A DNA stretch of 64,000 bases from Palaemon carinicauda (taxonomy: Eukaryota > Arthropoda > Malacostraca > Decapoda > Palaemonidae): the NCBI RefSeq assembly GCF_036898095.1, contig NC_090751.1:48569053-48633052 (forward strand). The letters are read 5' to 3'. Below are positions 11,285-22,739 of this stretch, piece by piece (the stretch's first letter is position 1; each line of letters starts with the position of its first letter). The notes beneath the pieces are model-generated. The model was not told the origin of the DNA. It saw only the letters and a list, made by a program, of their open reading frames with translations, and did not search any database. Made by a program: the position numbers and the translations under genes.

Positions 11285-13864
11285 TTATTGTGGAATATGA
11301 GACCACTGGTGCATAGTAAGGCACTGTGTAGGGTATTGTGCAGTTTTCCTAGAATGCACAGAAGCGCACCACTAGTGGCGTAAGCGCGGGCGCTTGGGCA
11401 CGCGATTGCGGGCAAGAACTCGCGTGTGTGGAAGATGGCTAGTGCGAAAGAGTGCCGGCGTGTGGAAGAATGCTGGCGCATGCAGATGACTGCTGGCGCG
11501 CAGGAAAACGCTGGTGCGCAAAGATTGCTGGCGTGCAGGAAAGCGTTGGCTCTTCAGACAATGGCGCAAGCGCGTGGTAGCGTGCTGGAGCGCAGGAGAA
11601 TGCTGGCGGGCCGGAGAGTGCTAACGCGTAGGAGAGCACTGGCGCATAGGAGATCGTTGGGCGAGCAGGAGACCAAAGTTGCGCGGGTGCTCGCTGAGGT
11701 TCGGTGAGCTCTGTTGCGCCGGCGATCATAGGTTGGCTGGTGAGCTGGCAAACGTTGCTCTCTGTGGTGAGGTTGCGCTGGTAGGATGATCAGGAACTGG
11801 AATGTGCCCTTTGGAAGGGCGAACATCCACCAATGGAAATCATGAATGATCAGAGTCCAAGACCGAAGTCCGAGCACTAGCTGTAGTGTCGTAAGGAGAA
11901 GCTCCAGGAACAGATGACGCCCATGAGGGCCGGTGGACCAGCAAAGCTGACCTTCACCAGTAGCAATCCTCCGAAGAGGAGTCTCTATGAGTGGCCCCTC
12001 TCACGAACGAGAGCGGTGATCACTTTGCAGGAGAGACTTGCCTAAGACTAGGCTCCGCCCCTGAAGGAAGAGAGACTCAGCAAGGGAGGAGCGTAGTCTA
12101 GGTGAAGACAGCAACAGCAGTCGGAGAAAGTGATGAAGATGCAGGAAGTTCTCCCTCGGAAGGAGAAACAACCTCAAACCTGGGGAGGAAAACCCCCTTG
12201 GAAGGGAGAAACAACCTCAAACCTGGGGAGGAAAACCCCCTCGGAAGGGAGAGTTGTCCAACCTCTGGAGGTGAACCTTCTGGTAGCACTCTTAAAATGA
12301 TCTGACAAGACCGCTTCCTTAGGAAGCATAGCCGGAGCTAGTTCCTCGAAGATGAAGTACTGATCAGGTGTTGCCACGGGCGTGCTTCTAAAAGAATGGA
12401 TGACGCCCATGATGACATCCTCTGAGGGACAGCAGTGACAGCAGATTCCCCAGGCATGAACAGAACAGCTCTGCTTCGTCAGCACTCTTAGTCAAATGAA
12501 GAAAACTGCATCGATAACTGAGAAAATATGAAATAAATTATGTAACAGAAAATTCCATCGGGAGGAACACCTAGTTCGCGACAATAAGGGAGACCACCGA
12601 GGGAACAAACATAAATTAAATACTGCGCCCTCCCTTCCCCGGTCGACATTGACAGGAGAAGGGGTGCGGAGAGTAACTAATAAAACAAGAATTACAATTA
12701 TTTAAATCAGCTAAAAATATTCACTAATAGGAAGAACCACTGATCCTCCGAAGGGAAGTGTTCCCCACGGAGAAGAAGCTGAAAAGTTAATTTACAAACA
12801 ATTATAATTTCACTTAACTAATTGAGAAAATCGGAAGCGCAACCTAACCCGCAAACAGGAAAGGTGCTCCCCCCATTAGTACACTGTCGGAGGCCTATGA
12901 AAGGTGAACGGCCTTGAGAAGAGAAAGACCATAGTCAATCTCTGAGGGGCCACATTCCCTTCCCTCAGTAATCCCTATGTTCCCTGTAGGAAGAGGGAAA
13001 GGTGAAGACAACAGTTGAATGAGGAAGGTCCAAACGATGATGATTCCCCTGCGGCGGTGGCCGAGTCAACGGTAGGTTATCCGCTGACGGGAAGACCGAT
13101 GGACAAGGGGGGGGGGGGGAGGTGAGAAGGGAAGGTTCCCCGGCCTTGGGCAAGTGTCTTGAGAACCTGTTGTATACGTATCACACACACAGCAAAAACA
13201 CTGAAAAGGAAACTTTCAACATATCTACTGTATATATATACTGTATACAATACATAAACATTAAGAATGTTTTCATATATATACGTAAGAAAAAGTAAGT
13301 TAAAAGACAAAATTTAATGGCAGTCCAAAATAGGCGAGGAGGAAGAGCGGATACAACTGATCTCCATCCGAGCCAAAGGTAGAGTGAGCTAAATCACCGG
13401 TGTGTGAGTGGGAGCGGTAGCATGCTACCCCCCCCCCCCACTAGCGGTGTGGTTAGTTAAACATTGCTAAATTTGAATAGCTCGTCATTTCAGCTTCGCA
13501 GAAAGTAATACCCCTTAACCCTTTTACCCCCAAAGGACGTACTGGTACGTTTCACAAAAGCCATCCCTTTACCCCCATGGACGTACCGGTACGTCCTTGC
13601 AAAAAAATGCTATAAATTTTTTTTTTTTTTCATATTTTTGAAAATTTTTTGAAAAAAAATCAGGCATTTTCCAAGAGAATGAGACCAACCTGACCTCTCT
13701 ATGACAAAAATTAAGGCTGTTAGAGCAATTTAAAAAATATATACTGCAAAATGTGCTGGGAAAAAAATAACCCCTTGGGGGTTAAGGGCTGGAAATTTCC
13801 AAATAGCCTGGGGGTAAAAGGGTTAATAAATAGCGTAGGTTTGTATTCCAGTTATGGAACAATT
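11285..13864 (-). mobile_element. DIRS family-1 fragment G: gag end plus left terminal repeat
   Basis: It opens within the GC-rich gag repeat zone (11430-11720, GCTGGCGC-type units like those of element E) and runs through degenerate gag. It ends in a family-1 left terminal repeat (about 13370-13514, resuming at 13827-13864 after a MITE insertion). RT, RNase H and recombinase are absent, so this is a truncated copy. Its outer end lies only about 70 bases before the acceptor of the first ERCC8 coding exon found. Frames within it are not functional genes. Confidence 0.75.
13519..13822. mobile_element. TTAA-flanked MITE inserted in element G
   Basis: It is a 304-bp element with terminal inverted repeats CCCTTTTACCCCC / GGGGGTAAAAGGG, bounded by TTAA on both sides (13515-13518 and 13823-13826). 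TTAA duplication is characteristic of piggyBac-type transposition. Removing it and one TTAA restores a continuous family-1 terminus, as seen intact at 51131-51184. Inside are two direct copies of a block ending in a palindrome; the second, GGACGTACCGGTACGTCC (13579-13596), is perfect. It has no coding capacity. Confidence 0.88.
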
Positions 13865-13975
13865 TGATTTTTATTAAAAGTAGATTTATTAATTTTCAAT
13901 AGAACTTATATCTTCTTACTTTTTCCTTTATTTCAGATCATGCTAAACAAAGCCAGGTAATCTTTGAAATGCAAA

Positions 13976-14176
13976 ATGAACACAAAAGATATGAAAGATG
14001 TTTCACAATTGAGAGAATGGGCTTTTCAGCCAACTGATATAAATTTTGGAACACTTAAAAGTCTTGAAAGAGTTCGCATTGGTCAGCTATCCAGCCATCG
14101 TTATAGATCTCGTATCAACACCTGTCTTGCTGCTAGTCATGTCTTATCCGATGTCACTCTTTATCAAAAAGAACAG
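13976..14176 (+). CDS. ERCC8: ERCC8 (CSA) exon 1 of those found, N-terminal part
   Basis: An acceptor TTTCCTTTATTTCAG ends at 13936, so a 5' UTR exon probably lies upstream. An in-frame TAA at 13958-13960 means translation begins in this exon; ATG 13976 is the first in frame. It encodes 67 residues (MNTKDMKDVSQLREW..., SLERVRIGQL...) and ends in phase 0 at CAG before donor GTAAAT. In CSA the N-terminal helix-loop segment docks on DDB1 and this exon occupies that position. Similarity here is weaker than in later exons, and the last 20 residues have no clear counterpart in vertebrate CSA. The exon end could therefore be slightly different. Confidence 0.7.
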
Positions 14177-14735
14177 GTAAATGAACTATATACAGTATAT
14201 TACGATTGCAGTTTCTTCCTCACTCCCTTTTTTCAAATATACAGTGGTACCTCTACATACGAATTTAATCCGTTCCAGAACCAACTTCGGATGTAGAAAA
14301 TGTTCGGATGTCGAAACGAATTTTCCCATAAGGATACATTGAAATAGGATTAATCCGTGGTTGAGCCCAAAAACCTATGATAACTTCTTAATAAACTACT
14401 ACACATAATTTCCCATGAGAATAATGCACACTAAATTAGATAACAGACATGTAAAAAAGAAGAATTAGCAAAAAATGATAAATAAGAAATGGGTTTTTAG
14501 CATCACTTTACCTTAGAAACTCCAGCACAGGTGTTGTTGGTCTTGCTACGCAGAGAGGAGACGGACAGGCGGCGAGGAGGTAGAGAGGTTAACTACGATA
14601 AACGTACACTACCGTAACTTATTCTAACTTACACTAAGTGAACTTTTACATAACTTAGTTTTTTTTTTTTATATATATTTTATATTTTTTTTTACATTTT
14701 CTTTTTTTCTTTTTGATGATTAATTTTAATCACTT

Positions 14736-16727
14736 TCACTCTACACTTAAAATTGATTGAATTTCTTTCGCTTCACTCTTTGCCGTTTTCTTTTTTTCAC
14801 TTTCTTCTGCTTCACTCTTTGCCGTTTTCTTTGAATCACTTACATCCTCTTCCTCACGAGTTTGCTTCGTAGTTTTTTTAAAGAAATTATCGATAGATAG
14901 TTGCTTGGTACGGCTTTTCAGAATGTTTCGAAAGTGAGTTAGGCAAACATCATCGAACTGTGAAACTACACGACAAACCTGCAATTTGTTTAGGTGGTAT
15001 TTGTCGATGAAGTCGACCACGTCTTGATATTTTCCGTCGATGAAGTCGACCACGTCTCGATATTTTCCGTCGATGAAGTCGACCACGTCTCGATATTTTC
15101 CGTCGATGAAGTCGACCACGTCTTGATATTTTCCGTCGATGAAGTCGACCACGTCTCGATATTTTCCGTCGATGAAGTCGACCACGTCTTGATATTTTCC
15201 TAACACCTCTTTTATATGCGCCGAACCTAACACATGTTCTACCTCCTCGCTCCCTTCCTCGTCATCACTCATGTGCTCAGACATAGCATGGAGTTCCTTG
15301 AGCTCCTCTGTGGTAAGTTCGTCGTGATGTTCGGCGACGAGTTCCGTAACGTCATCTACGTCGACCTCCAGACCCATGGACTTGCCAAGGGAGACTATTT
15401 CCTCTACGTCTTCCGCTGCACCCACCCCGGGATCAGGTTCGGGGTCAAAACCTGCATCAGGCCACAGCTTCTTCCAGGCAGAATTGAGGGTCCGTCGAGT
15501 TAATCCCACCCAAGCCTGATCTATGATCTTCAAGCAGTGCACGATGTTGAAGTGGCTCCTCCAAAATTCACGCAAAGTTAAGTTGGTGCTTTGCGTGACA
15601 TTAAAGCACTGCTTAAATAAGTGCTTGGTGTACAGCTTCTTAAAATTAGAGATGACTTGCTGGTCCATGGGCTGGAGGATAGAGGTGGTATTCGGTGGAA
15701 GATACAGCACCTTTATGAACTTAACTTCATCGAAGATATCATCTTCAAGTCCGGGGGGGGGGGGGGGTGAGCAGGTGCATTGTCAAGGCATAGCAGGCAC
15801 TTTAAAGGCAATTTCTGTTCATGAAGATACTTCTTCACAGAAGGGCCGAAAACTTGGTTAACCCATTGCACAAAGAACTGCCTAGTGACCCAGGCCTTCG
15901 AGTTGGATGGCCAGAAAACATGAAGCTGGTCCTTATCGACGTTGTGTACCTTAAAGGCCCTAGGGTTCTCGGAATGGTAAACCAGTAAGGGCTTGACTTT
16001 AAAGTCCCCGCTAGCGTTGGCACATAGGGCAAGAGTCAACCGATCCTTCATTGGCTTATGCCCAGGCAATTTCTTCTCTTTGGTGGTGATGTAGGTTCGA
16101 CTGGGCATCTTCTTCCAAAACAGCCCGGTTTCATCACAATTAAACACTTGCTGCTCTACGTAGCCTTCTTCCAGCACGATCCTTTCGAAATTATTGACAA
16201 AGTCAGCTGCAGCCTTTGTGTCCGCACTAGCAGCCTCTCCGTGGCGAACAACTGAATGAATCCCGGACCGTTTCTTAAATTTCTCAAACCAGCCACGAGA
16301 TGCCTTGAATTCGTCTGAGGAAGGTTCGGTTGAACTCTCCCCAGCATCACCCCCAGAGCTCTCCTCCTTAAAGTCCGTAAAGATGGCGTGCGCCTTCTCG
16401 CAGATGACTGTTTCGGTGATGGTGTCGCCAACGATCCCCGTCCTTGATCCACAATAGCAGAAGTCGTTCCATCTCTTCTATGATAGGGCTACGGCATTTT
16501 GAAATAATGGTGATCCCCTTAAAAGGTTTCACTGCTTTAATAGCTTCCTTCTGTTTAAGGATTGTCGAGATCGTCGACATATTACGGCCATACTGTTTAG
16601 CAAGTTCACTCACGCGGACGCCACGCTCATGTTTTTCAATAATTTCCTGCTTTACGTCTAAAGAAAGCATTTCCTTCTTCCTTTTCTCACCACTACCACT
16701 TGCAAAACTAAGCCTTTTAGGACCCAT
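14736..16727 (-). pseudogene. Tigger transposase, two frameshifts
   Basis: It starts MGPKRLSFASGSG with a psq-type helix-turn-helix (KQEIIEKHERGVRVSELAKQ), then a CENP-B-type region ending SRGWFEKFKKRSGI. The DDE_1 catalytic domain follows with FNCDETGLFWKK (first D), CLDNAPAH (second D) and LPPNTTSILQPMDQ (third D). A shift near 16435 moves reading from the N-terminal frame to the catalytic one, and a 15-G run (15753-15767) just after DNAPAH moves it back. The C-terminal region has a six-copy 11-residue repeat, then a THFRNILKSR...SIDNFFKK tail typical of Tigger. As it stands it cannot give a full transposase. Confidence 0.93.
15003..15200 (-). repeat. 33-bp x6 in-frame repeat in Tigger transposase
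   Basis: GTCGATGAAGTCGACCACGT recurs at 15003, 15036, 15069, 15102, 15135 and 15168. Each unit encodes the 11 residues KY[QR]DVVDFIDG in the transposase frame. The near identity of units implies recent expansion. Confidence 0.95.
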
Positions 16728-17135
16728 ACTTTACGTAAATTACCGTAAAAGGATGCACGTAAAAAATCACGATTAAAACACAGTTAATAGCAGAACGCAC
16801 AGCGCACAACCGCAAGAAGCCGACGAGAACAGAGGACTGACCCAAGCCGCGCTAATTGAGGGTCCTTCCGAGGTCGAAGTGCTGCCTTCTATCGGCGAAA
16901 ATAAAAAACACTTCAGGCGCTATGAGCACTGACTACGCGTACGAGTATTGCTTACTTCGGGTGTCGAAAAAAAAATTCGGGTGTAAGGTAGGAACGTGTC
17001 GAAAAATTTGGATACAACCGGTACGACGAAAATTGCTTACTTCGTGTGTCGAAATAAAATTCGGGTGTAGAGTAAAAAATCTGCTCAAATTTTACGTCGG
17101 ATGTTGGAAAATTCGGATGTAGAGGTTCCACTGTA

Positions 17136-17835
17136 CAGTACAATAGCGGTATCATTATGATACAAATGTGACAAACATTATAAATGTATAAGGGTTAGAT
17201 TATAATACAAAAAAATTTTTATGAAAGTAAAGCGAGGCATAAAATTTTTCAAATACCTTGAATAGGTCATTTGTTCTCACTCCAATGAATATTCTTCAAA
17301 ATAATAACCTAATTTTCCAGATTTATCAAGCATATACAGTTTTATAGTTCACTTTCTTGCCTAATGTTTATTGTTAACTCAAAAAATAGTAACTCTAAAA
17401 TTGAAGAATTAGCTGCGATAGAAAAGTTACATATTACATTGTTAAAGTTACCATCCATCCCTAAAGATTTAAAAAAAAAAATGCCTCAATTGGATAACTG
17501 TAAGTATTAAATTAAGATACAAATAGCTTTAAGACATCACTAACTTATATAAAGACCATTTTGATCATAGCTTCCTAAAGTAATTATTTAGTACATTCAA
17601 GTCATGGTTTTGAGAAGGCACATTATTTTGTAGCCGAATTCAGATTAAGTACACAAAATAGAGAATGGAGGGAGTCTGTTTAGTGGGTAATCTCAAGAGG
17701 GAAATCATGGCTATTTTAATAATTATGACACAAAAGCTTTGATATCAACACAAACGAAGAGTATTATACTGAATAATTATATAATTTTACCAAACAGTAT
17801 TTTCTAAATGATTTAACGTAGTGCCTATTTTTCAG
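17136..17835. other. ERCC8 intron 1, 3' part
   Basis: AT-rich intronic sequence, no gene or repeat recognised. It ends in the polypyrimidine acceptor CTATTTTTCAG. Confidence 0.6.
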
Positions 17836-18012
17836 ATTGCCTCTACGTTTGTGACTTATGCAGATTTAGAGGCCGTAGATTACAATTATATGCTTTGTGG
17901 TCTAAATGATGGTGGAATAGCTATTTATGATGTGTCATCCATCCAAGAGGGTCGAATATATTCTGAAGTTGGCCTTGTAAAAGGAGGTCGACATGGAGGA
18001 CACAAGCATGCA
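17836..18012 (+). CDS. ERCC8: ERCC8 (CSA) exon 2, first WD repeat
   Basis: This exon has 59 codons, phase 0 at both ends, between acceptor TTTTTCAG and donor GCA|GTGAGT. The product contains YADLEAVDYNYMLCG and DGGIAIYDVSS. These align with the first blade of CSA (LDIEPVEGRYMLSGGSDG and VIVLYDLENSS in human). It ends HGGHKHA, which joins exon 3 (VECVQWYP) to restore the conserved strand before blade 2. DIRS element B begins about 17 bases after this donor. Confidence 0.9.
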
Positions 18013-19004
18013 GTGAGTCAAAATTTCCTGTTTTAAATATTTAACTTAGCCGGTGGATATATATATAGCTAACGTCTCCGACGGTCCGGCAGCCGATTCA
18101 AAACTCGCGGGCGATCGAGGGGTTAGGTTCCTGGGTGTACACTAGCACCACCACTCTGCAGGATACCATCACTATTCCAAAGTTCTCCAGTTCTTCTCTG
18201 CCGAGTCTAGTGTAAACATTGATTCCTTGCTCGCGCTAACCTCAAGTTTTCTACAATTTGGTGAAGTACTTGTTTTGGTGTTTGGCTTTCGATTGATTGG
18301 TTATTCTTTCAATTTTTTCTCAAACAATAAAGATCTTCAAGAGAAACTCTTTTTGAAGAGAGAAAAATTTTACCCTTGCTTTTTTTTTTATCTCTGGATT
18401 TTCTACGATAGAGAGAGAGAACAATGGCCGACCCTTCCCCAGTGTATGGCAAGTGTGTGAAAGGCTTCAAGTTTTTAGTATTTATTTTATCACTTTATAA
18501 ATTCTTGTTGATATTTATGGATTTACCTCTATAGTTTTATATCTCACCCGCCTTACTTAGGCCTCATCGATCCTCACTCCATTTGTACTAATACCGAGAG
18601 AAATTTTGTATTTTTATGGATCGATGGGATGAATATTTTTAGAAAATATTTTAAGTGAATTTTTGTCTTTTTAGAAAAAAATTTCTTTGAATAGTCTTCC
18701 ATCTGTTTTCAAAGATGAACTAGCGTTAAGATTATTTATGCTACGCAGTTTGCACTAAGTTTATTTATGCTACGCAGTTTGCACTCTATCGTTACGATAG
18801 AGAGAGAGAATCACGATTTCACTTTGCATAAGAGTTTGACGTTTAGTTCATTCTTCTTACAAACTGAAGTTTTTTAAATACTAAATAAAAGGAACATGTT
18901 ATCTTGCAATTTCTTAGTCCTTTTAGTATTTTCTCTTTAGTCAAATAACCTTTTATTGACGGAGAGTGAGTGAGCCAGTACTCTCGTAACAAGAGAGAGA
19001 GAGA

Positions 19005-19113
19005 GAACGATCCAAATCTTTATTCTCGTCCCAAGTCACTATACAGGGAGAGAGGGAGAGAATACGTAGTTCTTCACGATCTAGTTTTTTATTCTCATCC
19101 CAAGTCACTGTTC

Positions 19114-19199
<86 letters not shown>

Positions 19200-19320
19200 A
19201 ATGTAGTCCTTCGCGTTCTAGTTTGTGGTTCTCGTCCCAAGTCACTGTACAGGGAGAGAAAGAGAAAACGTAGTAATTAGCAATCTAGTTTTTTAGTCTC
19301 GTCCCAAGTCACTAATCCTT
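19005..19320. repeat. Minisatellite with embedded (GA)n, in element B gag leader
   Basis: Four units of about 60-70 bases share CTCGTCCCAAGTCACT followed by CAGGGAGAGA. In the second unit the GA tract has expanded to about 80 bases (19116-19196). The poly-RE reading frame is an artefact. Confidence 0.85.
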
Positions 19321-19559
19321 TTTAACTTTTACTTTATATATTTCACTTTTATTTATATATATATGTATATGTTTATTTAATTTTTACATGTGTGATACAA
19401 TTTTGTAATAATGAGCTTACACTAAAGGATATATTTCGCAATTCTAACCTTTTGGCTTAAGGGAGAATTGCTTGCTACAGATAGAAATCAGCTTTATTCA
19501 TGTCAGATGTGAAATTATTAAAAGATGCGAGTGTCAGTGAAAAAAGTGCGAAAAACATG

Positions 19560-20950
19560 TTCAGTGTTGCGGAGGGTTCGTCTGTTGTACTTGCCGCTCA
19601 CCCAGTCCGAGACCTCTTTCAAGTCCCCCAACCCCTGGGAGAAGGAATGTTACAAGACCAAAGGGAGCGATAGGTATTAAACCATGAACAGACGTTCCCT
19701 CACGAGTTGCAGACGTTGCTCCTCACGATCGTCCTTATTATAAGAGACGAGACTAAGTTCTCCTCGTCCTCCGACGACGTTCATGTTAGTAAGAAATCCT
19801 GACGTCAGGTTTCACGACCTCTTAAGAGGAAATTGGTTCCTTCAGAACAAAGTCAACGTCCTGGCTGTAGTCACTGGAGCAGCCCGGAACGTATACCTTT
19901 ATCAGAGGAAGGTTCGCCTGCTAAACGTTTTTTTTTAACGTCAGATTTTGTGGCTCCGGAGGCCCCTGCAAAGAGTCACGGTGCCGTTGTTTTATTTGGT
20001 CGTTCCGTTATTAGTGCTGACATTCACGATGTCACGGTCTGATCCTTGTGTTCAAGATCCTAACTTTAGTGTTTTGCAGGACATGCAGTCTAAGCTGTCC
20101 ACCTTAATGCAGTCCTACGGTCCTGCTCCTGTTTGACAGGAACCTTTACTTGCGGAGCGTCACGGTTCCGCTAAGCGTGACTCAGTTCATCAATAATCTA
20201 AGAGTGAGGCTTTAAGTCACGCTGACGTGAGCCCTAGTATTAGCCTTGCTGTCAAGTGAGATACTGATCACAAATCTCGACGTGATGTCGAACGTCAGTC
20301 CTTATAGAGTCCAACCGTGACGTCGAGCTGCAGTCACTGCAGTCACGATGTGACGTTGAACGTCAAACACCTCAGTCACGACGTGACGTCGAACTTAAGA
20401 CACCGCAGTCACGACGTGACGTCAATGTCAGTCGATGCAGTCCCGACGTGACGTCAATGTCAGTCGATGCAGTCCCGACGTGACGTCGTCCTTCAACCTC
20501 TACCTGTTCTTCATCGACAGGTTGATGCAGTTGTCAAGCTTTTCCATCGCGACTTCTTAATGGCTCTCAACCAAGTAGAGACATAGACTTCCAGATGAAA
20601 TTTATTCTGAGGAGGAAGAGGATATTTCTCCTTTCCAGCTGTACCTTTGGGTATCTTGTCTGAAGTAGAGGAACTTTGATCTGCCTAACAATCTTTATAT
20701 CTTAAGAAGTTCATGACTGTTTTTACGGAAGTTTTTCCTTTGCATTTTGTTCCTGCTGCTCCACGCTCGCCTCCTTCAGAATTCACTTTAGGGTTGGCTG
20801 CTACAGCTCCCTCTTTTTCTAAATTCGTGCTCTCTCAGTATTCTAAGAGAGTTTTACATTGCTGAGAGAATGGTTGAAGACTATAAGAAGTCTTAGCAAG
20901 TCAATCTTTGCCTTCCCTCCAGCTGGATTGAAGAACTTCTGGCAGGCTTA
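19560..20950 (+). pseudogene. Gag remnant of element B
   Basis: Fragments such as AAPRSPPSEFTLGLA followed by KFVLSQYSKRVL align with the corresponding part of gag in element C (VAPRSPPSEFVLGMP followed by SSKRALRVIGEWLQ). Multiple stops and shifts break the frame. The gag C-terminal part is deleted, and the sequence passes at about 20920 into pol N-terminal sequence (LKNFWQ...). Confidence 0.7.
20330..20500 (+). repeat. Short tandem repeats rich in TGACGT (element B gag)
   Basis: Units of about 30-40 bases share GCAGTC[AC]CGACGTGACGTC. Two adjacent units contain the exact palindrome TGACGTCA. The array lies in the variable middle of gag, the position where other copies here also carry family-specific arrays. 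Confidence 0.8.
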
Positions 20951-21194
20951 GGAAGGAACAGGAGCAGACCAATGGTCTGTCCTCTTGTTGAAGGAAGGGT
21001 ATATTATACCTTTTGAAGAAACCTCCTCTTGTCCAAAAGCCAATAGATCTCTCTCCCAGATACTGAGAGGAAGCAAGAAGACAAGCTTTGCACCTACAGG
21101 TGTCTCTCTTGTTAGAGAAGGGAATTGTGGTGAAGTTTTCTAAACCTTCAGTTTCTATGCTTTTACAACCTCCTCTGCTAGTTCCAAAGAACTC

Positions 21195-22640
21195 ATGAGG
21201 TTGGAGACCAGTGCTGGACGTGAGCGCGCTCAATGTGAAAACAAGTTCACTTTGGAAACTTCCAAGTCTGAGCTTGCAGCAGTAATGGAAAGCGATTGGA
21301 TGGCCTCACTCGATCTCCAGGACGCTTATTTCCATATCCCTATCCATCCGACCTTCCAACTATATCTAAGGATCGTGTATGGGAAGGAAGTGTTCCAATT
21401 TCGAGCTCTGTGCTTCGGTCTCAGTACTGCTCCTCTTGTGTTCACGAAGCTCATGCGGAACGTGGCGAGCTTCCTGCACTCAACAGGTGTCAGAGTCTCC
21501 TTTTACTTAGATGACTGGCTACTCAGGGCGTCATCCTTCATTAGCTGTCTGAAGGACCTCAGATGGACCTTGACCCTAGCGAAGGACTTAGGTCTCCTAG
21601 TAACAAGGAGAAGTCTCAACTGACCCCATCTCAAATTATTCTCTATTTGAGGATGGAGATACGGAGTCAAGTTATTCGGGCTTTTCCATCACCATCACCA
21701 CTCCAGCAAGCTTTCTTAAAGATTCATCTTTATCGAAAAAGGAGCAGTTGCTCTGTAAGGATGTGGATGAGTCCACTGGGAACACTCTCGTCTCTGGAGC
21801 AGTTTGTCTCCCTAGGAAGACAATTTTTGCCCTCTCCATTTTCACCTCAACCACCATTGGGACAGGGGGAAGGGCTTAGAAGAAGTGTCCATTCCACTTC
21901 CAGAAACGATCATGACTTGCCTGAAATGGTGGGATGTCAATCTCAGACTTAAGGAAGGCCTGTCTCTTGCCCACAAGAACACAGACTATGTGTTGTTCTC
22001 AGACGCTTCTGACGCGGGGTGGGGAGCAACACTAGACACTCTAGAGTGCTCGGGCCTTTGGACCAAAGACCACGTAAAGCGTCATATCAACCAGAAGGAG
22101 ATTCTAGCAGTTCTTTGGCCCTGCAAAGTTTCGAAAGACTGATTCGAAACAAAGTGGTGCAGGTGAATGCAAACAACACCACAGCGTTAGACTGCATCGC
22201 TAAGCAAGGCGGGACCCACTCGCAGTCCCTTTACTTAACTGCAAAGGATCTCCTAGTTTGGACGAAGGAAAGAAACATCACCTTACTTACAAGGTTTATT
22301 CAGGGAGAAAGGAACGTGATGGCAAACTGCTCAAGCAGAGGCCAAGTCATTCCCATGGAATCGACTCTTCATCAGGAGGTGTACGAGAAACTATGGCGGA
22401 TATGGGAACGTCCGTCCATAGAACTGTTCGCAACCTCAATAACGAAGGGGCTTCCTTCTTACTGCTCTCCAGTTCCAGATCCAGAGGCAGTCCATGTCGA
22501 TTCGTTCTTACTGGACTGGTCTCACCTGGAGGTGTATGCGTTTCCCCCATTGAAGATCATTTACAAAGTCCTACAGAAGTTTGCCTCTCACGTAGGGACC
22601 AAGTTGATGTTGGTTGCTCCCCTCTGACCATCAAGAGAAT
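21195..22640 (+). pseudogene. RT-RNase H of element B, broken
   Basis: RT motifs SLDLQDAYFHIPI, LCFGLSTAPLVF and YLDDWLLRAS are intact within 21195-21623. RNase H follows with LFSDASDAGWGA and NQKEILAVLW, the NANNTTALD stretch and RFIQGERNVMA. Then comes IELFATSITKGLPSYCSPVP. Stops and shifts fall near 21622, 21950 and 22140. In the third RNase H acidic box the catalytic Asp position reads Asn (NANNTTA against NSDNTTA in element C). It is non-functional. Confidence 0.85.
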
Positions 22641-22739
22641 GGTTCACCGAGGTACATCAGTGAATGGTGGACTTTACAAGAAGCCTGGATCTTCTCAATA
22701 AAGAGGTTCCATCAAAGCCTCCACACACTTCATCTAACT

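Larger units (their letters stand above)
14242..17133 (-). mobile_element. Tigger/pogo DNA transposon, full length, inactive
   Basis: It is a 2892-bp element with terminal inverted repeats beginning CAGTGGTACCTCTACATACG and CAGTGGAACCTCTACATCCG. It is flanked by TA on both sides (14240-14241, 17134-17135), the Tc1/mariner-superfamily target duplication. It lies in ERCC8 intron 1, antisense, 65 bases past the exon-1 donor. A single transposase gene fills most of it. Confidence 0.95.

Noticed and set aside
13940..13960. Upstream ATG at 13940 as the ERCC8 start
   Set aside because: It gives six codons then TAA. The ATG at 13969 is in another frame and also stops early. ATG 13976 opens the frame that continues into the WD40 exons.
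14994..15203. Plus-strand 69-codon repeat frame (VDEVDHV units)
   Set aside because: It is the complement of the 11-residue repeat of the Tigger transposase.
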